17,815 nucleotides of DNA from Alistipes sp. CAG:514 (lineage in GTDB: Bacteria > Bacteroidota > Bacteroidia > Bacteroidales > UBA932): positions 1,104 through 18,918 of the forward strand of contig HF986039.1 in the NCBI GenBank assembly GCA_000431015.1, in the 5' to 3' direction. A model generated the notes under the pieces. That model saw only the letters and a program-made list of their open reading frames with translations. It was not told where the DNA came from and did not search any database. Below are positions 7,354 through 13,759 of this stretch, piece by piece. The translations under genes and the position numbers were made by a program. Position 1 is the stretch's first letter; each line of letters begins with the position of its first letter.

Positions 7354-9393
7354 ATGAAACGTTTTCTTACCACACTTGCGGCACTGGCCGCCGCAATGAT
7401 CTCCATGTCCGCCCAAACGTGTTGGACAATCCAGGACGATGAATCCATCTCGCTTAACATCGGAAATGTCAGTCTGCCATATTCAGACCACATCGAGATG
7501 AGCGGCGAGCAGATCTCCTGTGTCATCAGATGGGAAGTCGATGGAGGCGGACACTTCAATCAGATGCGCTCGCTGGTCTTTCCGATGCTGAGGACGGTGC
7601 CGAACAACACCCACGCCAGCCTGATGTACAGGATGAGTACCGACATAATGTCGCTGATAGGAGTCAACTCTGTGGCGGTCAAGCAATTGTCAGCCAAGAA
7701 GGTGACTCTGGACGGCACGCTTTCCGCTGTCTGCGACTACGGCCTCCGCAACACCAACGTCAACGGCCAGATCGGAGACTCTCCGGCTCCGGTGATCGAA
7801 GTCACCACAAGAATATTCCCGAGCACCACCCTTCCGATGCTTTGCGAGACCTACAGCGTCAGGAACATCACGGGGCAGCCGGTGATTGTGAATATTCCTG
7901 AATTCAAGCAAGTTGTGAAAACGCCGAAAGACAGTGGCGTGGACGGTGCCTACGTCGTGAGAGGCGATATCTTCGGAAGCGGCACCTTCGTCTTGGAACC
8001 GCAGCAAACGGTTGATTTTCAGGCAGCGTTCCAAGCCTATCGAGACAGCGGGGAGAAAATGACCGTCCCGGATGTGAGTGATGAATATGCCGCCAGAATG
8101 TCGTTCGTGCGCTCCCTGGATTCCTCCCTTGTCCTTGAGACTCCGGATCCGGCGATTGATGACGAGTTCCGCTTCGCCAAGATCAGGGCCACCGAAAGCA
8201 TCTACCGCACGAAAGGCGGGCTTATGCACGGCCCGGGCGGAGAGTCCTACTACGCCGCGTTGTGGTGCAACGACCAATGTGAGTACGTCAACCCGTTCTT
8301 CCCGTTCCTGGGCAACCCGAACGGTAATGAGTCGGCCTTCAACTGCTACCGTCATTTCGCCAGATTCATGAACGATGAATTCAAGCCGATCCCAAGCTCC
8401 ATCATCGCCGAAGGGCTTGACATCTGGGACGGCGCGGGCGACAGGGGTGACGCCGCGATGGTCGCACACGGTCTGCCTCGTTACCTGCTCGCCAGCGGGA
8501 ACCTTGAACAAGCCCGTGAGCTTTGGCCGTTCCTCAAATGGTGCCTTGAGTACTGCCACCGCAAGCTGAACGCCGATGGTGTTCCGGAATCCGACACCGA
8601 TGAGCTGGAAGGCCGCTTCCCTGCCGGCAAGGCCAATCTCTCGACAGCCTGCCTCTACTACGACGGACTGGTGTCGGCAACCCATCTTGCGCCTTTGATG
8701 GGAGAGCCGGCCTCCGTGACAAGAACTTATCGCAGACAGGCGACCGAACTCAAAGCCGCGGTCGAGAGGTATTTCGGCGGAACGGTCAGCGGTTATGACA
8801 CTTACAAGTATTACGACGGGAATGATGTGTTGAGATCCTGGATCTGCCTGCCTTTGTGCTTCGGCATCAACGACAGGGCGAAAGGTACCCTGGACGCCTT
8901 GTTCTCTCCTCTGATGATGACCGAGGACGGCATCCTCACCCAGCAGGGCAGCACCACATTCTGGGACAGATCCACCCTCTACGCCCTGCGCGGAGCGTTC
9001 GCCGCCGGCCATTCCGACGAGGCCGTCAAACAGCTGAGCCATTATTCGCAGCGCCGACTTCTCGGCACCCATGTTCCTTATCCCGTCGAGGCCTACCCTG
9101 AAGGCTCCCAGCGGCACCTTTCCGCCGAAAGCGGGCTTTTCTGCCGAGTGATCACAGAGGGTCTGTTCGGCATCCGTCCGACAGGCTTCAACTCTTTCAG
9201 CCTCAAGACGCAGCTACCTTCCGGATGGGACAGGATGGCACTTCGCCACATCAAGGCCTTCGACAGCGATTTCGACATCGAAGCGGTGCGCGTAAGCCCT
9301 ACGAAAATCAAAGTCACCGTCAGCAAAGCCGGCGGCAAGACCAAGGAATATGTCGTCAAGCCCGGCCAGTTGATTTCCGTGGCACTTAATTAA
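7354..9393 (+). CDS. Secreted six-hairpin glycosidase-like protein
   Basis: This is a 679-residue protein with a signal peptide (MKRFLTTLAALAAAMISMSA, likely cleaved before TCW), so it acts in the periplasm or at the surface. Residues about 25-220 look like a beta-sandwich N-terminal domain. From about 230 to 600 the sequence has the feel of an (alpha/alpha)6 toroid: GGLMHGPGGESYYAALWCND (about 285-305) is followed by NPFFPFLGNPNG, EGLDIWDGAGDRGDAAM and the acidic ESDTDELEG, then AYPEGSQRHLSAESGLFCR. This pattern is shared by clan-like families such as GH15, GH37, GH63 and GH78 without my being able to name one. A small beta domain closes the protein, as is common in these enzymes. It starts 6 bases after the propeller/barrel gene and is followed by a strong terminator, so the pair is one operon. 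The glycan substrate is not known. Confidence 0.8.
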   Translation: MKRFLTTLAALAAAMISMSAQTCWTIQDDESISLNIGNVSLPYSDHIEMSGEQISCVIRWEVDGGGHFNQMRSLVFPMLRTVPNNTHASLMYRMSTDIMSLIGVNSVAVKQLSAKKVTLDGTLSAVCDYGLRNTNVNGQIGDSPAPVIEVTTRIFPSTTLPMLCETYSVRNITGQPVIVNIPEFKQVVKTPKDSGVDGAYVVRGDIFGSGTFVLEPQQTVDFQAAFQAYRDSGEKMTVPDVSDEYAARMSFVRSLDSSLVLETPDPAIDDEFRFAKIRATESIYRTKGGLMHGPGGESYYAALWCNDQCEYVNPFFPFLGNPNGNESAFNCYRHFARFMNDEFKPIPSSIIAEGLDIWDGAGDRGDAAMVAHGLPRYLLASGNLEQARELWPFLKWCLEYCHRKLNADGVPESDTDELEGRFPAGKANLSTACLYYDGLVSATHLAPLMGEPASVTRTYRRQATELKAAVERYFGGTVSGYDTYKYYDGNDVLRSWICLPLCFGINDRAKGTLDALFSPLMMTEDGILTQQGSTTFWDRSTLYALRGAFAAGHSDEAVKQLSHYSQRRLLGTHVPYPVEAYPEGSQRHLSAESGLFCRVITEGLFGIRPTGFNSFSLKTQLPSGWDRMALRHIKAFDSDFDIEAVRVSPTKIKVTVSKAGGKTKEYVVKPGQLISVALN

Positions 9394-9410
9394 CTGATTA
9401 TCAAAACAAG

Positions 9411-9456
9411 GAGTCATCCCGTGGTCGGGAATGCCGCACCACGGGATGACTCTTTT
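9411..9456 (+). terminator. Strong intrinsic terminator, probably bidirectional
   Basis: A perfect 15-base stem, GAGTCATCCCGTGGT (9411-9425) with ACCACGGGATGACTC (9438-9452), encloses a 12-base loop and is followed by TTTT. On the minus strand the same stem is followed by a T-rich run (from the AAAACA at 9404-9409), so it can stop transcription from both sides. It closes the 4213-9393 operon. Confidence 0.93.
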
Positions 9457-9610
9457 ACTTGACTGTCACGGCGTTATCCGCCACGCTTAATGTGTCACCT
9501 TGTTCGTAAGCAGGAGCAGATCCTTTGCCTTGTTTGGATGATTGTTTTTTGGGGGTAAAGAAGGTGGTTTTTACGTTTCTTATGGAAGTCTTTCTGTTTC
9601 TTTTCGTTTT
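9455..9610 (-). pseudogene. Possible C-terminal remnant of a lost minus-strand gene
   Basis: A minus-strand frame is open for 51 codons from a TAA at 9611-9613 to a TAA at 9455-9457 and has no ATG, GTG or TTG start. Its last part (SAPAYEQGDTLSVADN, then AVTVK and stop) uses balanced codons and reads like a real protein tail, while the upstream part is lysine- and arginine-rich. The stop abuts the bidirectional terminator, exactly where a convergent gene would end. I infer a decayed gene end; chance is a real alternative. No family is recognised. Confidence 0.3.
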
Positions 9611-9642
9611 TTACGTTTTTGTGCCGCATATTTGCCGGTGGA

Positions 9643-10671
9643 ATGAAAAGGACGCTCATCATACTGTCTGCCATTCTTCTCTTGCTGCCGGTTTACTGTA
9701 TTTATGGCTATCATGGTTTAGGAACACATTTTCAGGATGCAGGAAGAGAGGAAGGGCAGACTCTTGTGATGTTCTGGAATCTTGAGAACCTGTTTGACTG
9801 GTGTCGGGACACCCTTGGCGGGAATGAGTCCGAGGCGGAGTTCTCCTCGTTCGGTAAGAAGCATTGGACAAAGAGGCGGTTCCTGGCGAAATGCAATGCG
9901 ATAGCGAAGTCAATATTCTGGGTGAAAGATAAGGAAGGCATTCTTCCGGATGTCATAGGAATAGCCGAGGTGGAAAACCGCTTTGTTCTGGAAAGGCTCC
10001 TGAGAGAAACACCTCTTTACAAGACGGACTACAGGATTGTGCATTTCGACTCTCCGGATCCGAGGGGCATCGATGTGGCTTTGCTCTATAGATCATCAAG
10101 ATTGGAACTAATTCAGGCAAAGCCTATTGCTGTAGGAGGCGGAACAGATCCTCCATTCAGGACCAGGGATATTCTTTTGGCAAGGTTCCGGAAGCCGGAC
10201 GGCGACAGCCTGGCCTTTCTGGTGAACCATCATCCGTCCAAGTACGGCGGCAGGACTGGAGGCAGGAGGGAAGCGGCACTCAGAAGGTTGCGTGAGGTGA
10301 CAGACTCGCTTCAGGATGCAGGATTGATGAATATGGTGGCGATGGGTGACTTCAACGACACTCCGGAGAATCCGGCTTTCGGAATATTGACGGAAGGATA
10401 TTCACATCCTTTGATCAATCTGGCGTTGCCGCTCGCTTCGAGGGGAGAGGGAACAATAAGATACTCAGGAAAATGGGAGATGATTGACATGTTCTTTGTT
10501 TCGGAGAGCGTGGCGCAGGGCGGGAATATTCCTGAGATGAGGGTGCTTAGGATTCCGTTCCTGATGACGCGCGACAACGCTCATTCGGGGGAAAAGCCGC
10601 TCCGTACGTACACCGGGCCGCGTTATGTCGGAGGAGTAAGTGATCATTGTCCGATTGTTTTGCGGATTTAG
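9643..10671 (+). CDS. Exported endonuclease/exonuclease/phosphatase family protein
   Basis: The 342-residue protein starts at the ATG at 9643; an in-frame TTG at 9619 would only add eight residues ahead of the signal sequence. MKRTLIILSAILLLLPVYC is a hydrophobic export signal or anchor; no good lipobox is seen. The catalytic set of the EEP fold (PF03372) is complete: NLENLFD (46-52, metal/phosphate site), AEVEN with the metal-binding glutamate (E109), GIDVALLYR (D144), NHHPSKYGG (NHH 195-197), GDFND (235-239) and terminal SDH (333-335). Such proteins hydrolyse phosphodiester or phosphomonoester bonds (nucleic acids, nucleotides, phosphoinositides or lipids); the substrate here cannot be assigned. 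Location outside the cytoplasm suggests a scavenging nuclease or phosphatase. It appears to be a single-gene unit: the terminator at 9411-9456 lies before it and the galK promoter follows. CATATTTG at 9627-9634 is a 7/8 -7 match but leaves almost no leader. Confidence 0.88.
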   Translation: MKRTLIILSAILLLLPVYCIYGYHGLGTHFQDAGREEGQTLVMFWNLENLFDWCRDTLGGNESEAEFSSFGKKHWTKRRFLAKCNAIAKSIFWVKDKEGILPDVIGIAEVENRFVLERLLRETPLYKTDYRIVHFDSPDPRGIDVALLYRSSRLELIQAKPIAVGGGTDPPFRTRDILLARFRKPDGDSLAFLVNHHPSKYGGRTGGRREAALRRLREVTDSLQDAGLMNMVAMGDFNDTPENPAFGILTEGYSHPLINLALPLASRGEGTIRYSGKWEMIDMFFVSESVAQGGNIPEMRVLRIPFLMTRDNAHSGEKPLRTYTGPRYVGGVSDHCPIVLRI

Positions 10672-10701
10672 AAGGGAATCAATAAATATTTGTTAAATTT
10701 G
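10659..10701 (+). promoter_or_regulatory. galK promoter candidate
   Basis: TAAATTTG (10694-10701) is a perfect Bacteroidota -7 box just upstream of galK, but has no TTTG at the usual distance. An overlapping AATATTTG (10685-10692, 7/8) has TTTG at 10659-10662 with a 22-base spacer, the -33 lying inside the end of the upstream gene. Transcription would begin about 10698-10708, leaving a leader of about 57-67 bases. Confidence 0.55.
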
Positions 10702-10709
10702 CCTTATTG

Positions 10710-10737
10710 GAAAACGTCCTGAGCTGACGTTTTCTTT
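10710..10737 (+). terminator. Hairpin with T-tract in the galK leader
   Basis: GAAAACGTC (10710-10718) and GACGTTTTC (10726-10734) form a perfect 9-base stem with a 7-base loop, followed by TTT. It may be the terminator of the 9643-10671 gene. Because it lies just downstream of the galK -7 box, it would also be the first structure in the galK transcript, where it could act as a stabilising 5' hairpin or attenuator. Confidence 0.6.
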
Positions 10738-10764
10738 AACGGACAAGACTAAAAATCACATAAT

Positions 10765-11916
10765 ATGGAAATGAAAACCAGAATCAGGGAGAAATTCAGC
10801 ACTCTCTTCGGCGCGGAAGGCGAAGTTTTCGCCTCGGCGGGTCGTATCAACCTCATCGGTGAGCACACTGACTACAATGGAGGATATGTTTTCCCGGGCG
10901 CGATCGACCGTGGCATCATGGCCGAGGTCAAAATCAATGGCACAAGGAAAGTCAAGGCTTTCTCTATTGACTATGATGAATATGTTGAATTTGGCCTGGA
11001 GGAAGAGGATAAGCCTAAGCAGCAGTGGGCAAGCTACATCTTTGGCGTCTGCCGTGAGACTGTGAAGCGCGGCGGTAAGGTCGAGGGTTTTGACACCGTG
11101 TTCGCGGGAGACGTTCCTCTGGGAGCGGGTCTGTCTTCATCCGCTGCGCTTGAGAGCACTTTCGCCTACGCCATCAACTACTTGTTCGACAACAAGATCG
11201 ACAAGTTTGACCTTGCCAAGATCGGTCAGTCCACCGAGCATAACTACTGCGGTGTGAAATGCGGAATCATGGATCAGTTCGCCTCGATTTTCGGAAAAAA
11301 AGGCAGCCTTATCCGCCTTAATTGCAAAACCCTGGAGTACAAGTACTTCCCGTTCGATCCGAAGGGCTACAAACTGGTTCTTATTGACTCTTGCGTGAAA
11401 CATGAACTGGCCTCTTCGGCGTATAACAAGAGGAGGGAGTCCTGTGAGAACGCCGCAAGGGCCATCCGGAAGAATCATCCGGAAGTGGAGTTCCTCAGCG
11501 ATGCCAAGAGAGTTTGGCTTGAGGAGGTTCGGGAGGAGATTCCTGCGGAGGATTTTCTCAGGGCTGAATATGTAATCGGAGAGGTTCAGAGAGTCCTTGA
11601 TGTCTGCGACGCCCTTGAGAGAGGAGACTATGAGATTGTCGGCGAGATGATGTACCAGACGCACTTCGGACTGAGCAAACTCTACGAGGTCAGCTGCGAC
11701 GAGCTTGATTTCCTCAACAAGCTGGCCCGCAAGTGCGAGGTGACAGGCTCACGTGTGATGGGTGGCGGTTTCGGCGGTTGCACCATCAACCTCGTGAAGG
11801 ATGAGCTCTACGACGCGTTCATCGCCGCCGTCAAGGAGCAGTTCCCGGCCAAGTTCGGTCACGACGCGAAGTTCTACGACGTAGTGATCAGCGACGGCGC
11901 CAGAAAAGTGGAATAA
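10765..11916 (+). CDS. galK: Galactokinase
   Basis: This 383-residue cytosolic GHMP kinase transfers phosphate from ATP to the C1 hydroxyl of alpha-D-galactose, the first committed step of the Leloir pathway. All three family motifs are present: the galactokinase signature GRINLIGEHTDYNGG (26-40, with the catalytic arginine), the ATP-binding GAGLSSSAALE (120-130) and GGGFGGCT (333-340). CGIMDQFAS supplies the catalytic aspartate (D170). Length is normal. The start at 10765 (MEMK) fits the family N-terminus; a second ATG two codons later is possible. Other Leloir genes (galT, galE, galM) and a sugar transporter are not adjacent, and the gene has its own promoter, leader hairpin and terminator, so it looks monocistronic. 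Confidence 0.97.
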   Translation: MEMKTRIREKFSTLFGAEGEVFASAGRINLIGEHTDYNGGYVFPGAIDRGIMAEVKINGTRKVKAFSIDYDEYVEFGLEEEDKPKQQWASYIFGVCRETVKRGGKVEGFDTVFAGDVPLGAGLSSSAALESTFAYAINYLFDNKIDKFDLAKIGQSTEHNYCGVKCGIMDQFASIFGKKGSLIRLNCKTLEYKYFPFDPKGYKLVLIDSCVKHELASSAYNKRRESCENAARAIRKNHPEVEFLSDAKRVWLEEVREEIPAEDFLRAEYVIGEVQRVLDVCDALERGDYEIVGEMMYQTHFGLSKLYEVSCDELDFLNKLARKCEVTGSRVMGGGFGGCTINLVKDELYDAFIAAVKEQFPAKFGHDAKFYDVVISDGARKVE

Positions 11917-11936
11917 ACATTATTACTTAATACGAC

Positions 11937-11977
11937 AAAGGGTCGCACGGGATTGTTCCTCTGCGCCCCTTTATTTC
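11937..11977 (+). terminator. galK terminator
   Basis: AAAGGG-T-CGCA (11937-11947) pairs with TGCG-C-CCCTTT (11962-11972), giving six plus four base pairs around one T/C mismatch, with a 14-base loop and a following TTATTT. It lies 20 bases after the galK stop. Confidence 0.72.
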
Positions 11978-12038
11978 ATTCCTCTGTTCCCCAAGAAAAA
12001 AGCTGTCTCCGACTTGATGTCTTACCCAAGCTTCATAT

Positions 12039-12070
12039 TTGCGCAGATTATCATTAAATAATCTGCGCAA
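12039..12070. repeat. Long inverted repeat upstream of the first ATPase gene
   Basis: TTGCGCAGATTAT (12039-12051) and its perfect complement (12058-12070) form 13-base arms around a 6-base spacer. Each arm contains the palindrome TGCGCA, which recurs at 12116-12121 and 12144-12149 over the promoter boxes. No T-run follows on either side, so an operator or other protein-binding site is more likely than a terminator. Confidence 0.7.
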
Positions 12071-12113
12071 TACTTTTTAAAACACCATAGTACCGCAGAG
12101 AATATCTCGATAA

Positions 12114-12145
12114 TTTGCGCAATTGAATCAAAAAGGCTATCTTTG
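12114..12145 (+). promoter_or_regulatory. Promoter of the first ATPase-nuclease gene, overlapped by TTTGCGCA repeats
   Basis: TTTG (12114-12117) and TATCTTTG (12138-12145) are perfect -33 and -7 boxes separated by 20 bases. Both boxes are the left half of an exact TTTGCGCA (12114-12121 and 12142-12149), and a third copy starts at 12038 in the upstream inverted repeat. The ATG at 12165 would lie only about 13-15 bases into the transcript. The layout suggests repression by a protein that recognises TGCGCA. Confidence 0.8.
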
Positions 12146-12164
12146 CGCAGAAAATCACTTGAAT

Positions 12165-13619
12165 ATGGCACAGAAAGTTATCGGAAGGACAGCGGAAATG
12201 AAAGCTCTGAAAAGTTACTTGGATTCAGGGAGATCCGAGTTTGTGGCACTCTACGGAAGACGGCGCGTGGGGAAAACATTCCTTATCAGAATGGCGGCGG
12301 AGGACAAGTTCTCGTTCTATGTCACAGGCGTACACGGGGCCACAAAGGCAGAGCAACTCACAGCCTTCGCTATCGCCATACAGAAATGTTCGGGCTCGGA
12401 GAGACTGAATATCCAGAAAAACTGGATTCTGGCATTCCATGAACTGTCCCGCTATCTGGAAACGCTGCCGGAGGGGAAGAAAGTGATATTCATTGACGAA
12501 CTGCCTTGGATGGACACTCCTAAATCCGGGTTCATCGCGGCTTTGGAGAACTTTTGGAATAGTTGGGCCGCGCTGCGGGATGATGTCAAGCTGATAGTCT
12601 GCGGATCGGCGACATCCTGGATGATCAACAACTTGATTCACAGCCGTGGAGGGCTTCACAACCGCCTCACACACCATCTGTTCCTTGAGCCATTCTGCCT
12701 CAAAGAAAGCGAAGAGTATTTCAAGGAATATGGTTTCTCATATTCCCGAAAACAGATTGCGGAATGCTATATGGTGATGGGTGGTATACCTTATTATATG
12801 TCTATGATGGATCGGTCAAAGAGCCTTGCGCAGAACATTGACGCTCTCTTCTTTTCTCCGAATGCGGAATTGAAAGATGAGTTCAGCGACCTTTATCAGG
12901 CATTGTTCAAGAATGCAGGTCCACACATAAAAGTCATCACAGCCCTCTCCACAAAAGGGATAGGGCTGACACGGAAGGAAATCATTGCCGCCACAGGTCT
13001 GACGGACAACGGAGCGTTCAGCACGGTTCTTGAAGAACTTGAGAACTGCGGTTTCATAAGGAAATATTCCCCATTCGGCAGCAACGTGTCGCAGAACAGG
13101 AAAAGACTGGACAGTTCCTCGCTCTATCAAATGATTGATTTCTACACCTTATTCTATTTCAGGTTCATAGAGAAAAACAGCTATCAGGATGAGCACTTCT
13201 GGACAACCTCCGTCAACAGTCCGCTGCACAACACTTGGTGCGGCCTCTCGTTCGAGATGTTGTGCCTGTGCCACCTGAAACAGATCAAGCAGGCTCTAGG
13301 TATTTCCGGTGTCCAGACATTGGCCTGTTCCTGGCGCGGCAAGAGAGACGGATCCAAGAAAGGCGTTCAGATCGACCTCCTGATTGACCGCAAGGACGAG
13401 ACAATCAACCTTTGCGAGATGAAGTACAGCAAGGAAAAGTTTGAGATCTCGCTCGCCGAAGAACAGAAACTCTCCGCACGCCTTGACACTTTCCGCTCCG
13501 AGACCAACACCCGCAAGTCCGTCCTCCTGACACTGATCACCGCCAACGGCCTCAAACACAACTCCCACAGCGATATCGTCCAAAGCGAAGTCACGTTGGA
13601 TGATCTGTTCTTGAACTAA
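12165..13619 (+). CDS. ATPase_2/DUF234-type ATPase with PD-(D/E)xK nuclease-like C-terminus
   Basis: The 484-residue protein starts at the ATG at 12165; the in-frame TTG at 12123 would lie upstream of the predicted transcription start. The N-terminal STAND-like ATPase domain has Walker A GRRRVGKT (31-38), Walker B VIFIDE (107-112) and a sensor-like CGSATSW (146-152), followed by GGIPYYM. A winged-helix-like segment follows (LTRKEIIAATGL, then FSTVLEELENCGFI). The C-terminal DUF234-like region ends in a restriction-endonuclease-like core, QIDLLIDR (D404) and CEMKYS (E418, K420). Such genes are abundant in gut Bacteroidales and some archaea, with no settled function; DNA transactions or stress/defence roles are guesses. 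It is followed by an unrelated ATPase-nuclease but has its own promoter and repeats. Confidence 0.88.
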   Translation: MAQKVIGRTAEMKALKSYLDSGRSEFVALYGRRRVGKTFLIRMAAEDKFSFYVTGVHGATKAEQLTAFAIAIQKCSGSERLNIQKNWILAFHELSRYLETLPEGKKVIFIDELPWMDTPKSGFIAALENFWNSWAALRDDVKLIVCGSATSWMINNLIHSRGGLHNRLTHHLFLEPFCLKESEEYFKEYGFSYSRKQIAECYMVMGGIPYYMSMMDRSKSLAQNIDALFFSPNAELKDEFSDLYQALFKNAGPHIKVITALSTKGIGLTRKEIIAATGLTDNGAFSTVLEELENCGFIRKYSPFGSNVSQNRKRLDSSSLYQMIDFYTLFYFRFIEKNSYQDEHFWTTSVNSPLHNTWCGLSFEMLCLCHLKQIKQALGISGVQTLACSWRGKRDGSKKGVQIDLLIDRKDETINLCEMKYSKEKFEISLAEEQKLSARLDTFRSETNTRKSVLLTLITANGLKHNSHSDIVQSEVTLDDLFLN

Positions 13620-13632
13620 GCTGTGACGGTTG

Positions 13633-13656
13633 AACCCCTGCCCTGGGGAAGGTTTT
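13633..13656 (+). terminator. Weak hairpin after the first ATPase gene
   Basis: CCCC (13635-13638) pairs with GGGG (13644-13647), and an alternative outer AACC/GGTT pairing is possible, followed by TTTTCT. It is short and GC-rich with a modest T-run, so it may be a weak terminator 14 bases after the stop. Confidence 0.35.
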
Positions 13657-13675
13657 CTGCACAATTAAGTGCAAT

Positions 13676-13752
13676 AAAATGTAGTACAATAGTTGTTTTA
13701 TGTGCTAAAAAGTGTAACTTTGTTAACAAGACTCCTGCTAGAAAATGTAGTA
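13676..13752. repeat. Direct repeat pair AAAATGTAGTA flanking a promoter
   Basis: AAAATGTAGTA occurs exactly at 13676-13686 and 13742-13752, 66 bases apart, one copy upstream of the -33 box and the other just before the ATG of the second ATPase gene. A small inverted repeat TGCAC-N6-GTGCA (13658-13673) lies just upstream. Confidence 0.6.
13692..13722 (+). promoter_or_regulatory. Promoter of the second ATPase-nuclease gene
   Basis: TAACTTTG (13715-13722) is a perfect -7 box and GTTG (13692-13695) a 3/4 -33 box, with 19 bases between. Transcription would start near 13728, about 30 bases before the ATG. Confidence 0.72.
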
Positions 13753-13759
13753 GCACATA
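13699..13759. repeat. Inverted repeat bracketing the promoter and start codon
   Basis: TATGTGCTA (13699-13707) lies between the -33 and -7 boxes, and its exact complement TAGCACATA (13751-13759) ends on the first base of the start codon. The first arm precedes the transcription start, so the pair cannot form an RNA hairpin and should act as DNA sites, for example a looping or two-site operator. Confidence 0.6.

Noticed and set aside
7690..9117. 475-codon minus-strand open frame opposite the glycosidase-like gene
   Set aside because: The plus-strand protein has a signal peptide, domain order and operon context; the antisense frame has none and merely reflects third-position GC bias.
9525..9785. 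86-codon plus-strand frame before and into the nuclease/phosphatase gene
   Set aside because: It overlaps the signal peptide and start of a well supported gene in another frame; its phenylalanine richness comes from a T-rich stretch.
12038..12149. TTTGCGCA copies as a CRISPR array or transposon end
   Set aside because: The repeats are only 8 bases, unevenly spaced and coincide with promoter boxes; no transposase gene or target duplication was seen.
12123..12164. TTG-initiated N-terminal extension of the first ATPase
   Set aside because: It covers the -7 box and would lie upstream of the predicted transcription start; the family N-terminus begins at the ATG at 12165. The same reasoning rejects the TTG at 13693 for the second ATPase.
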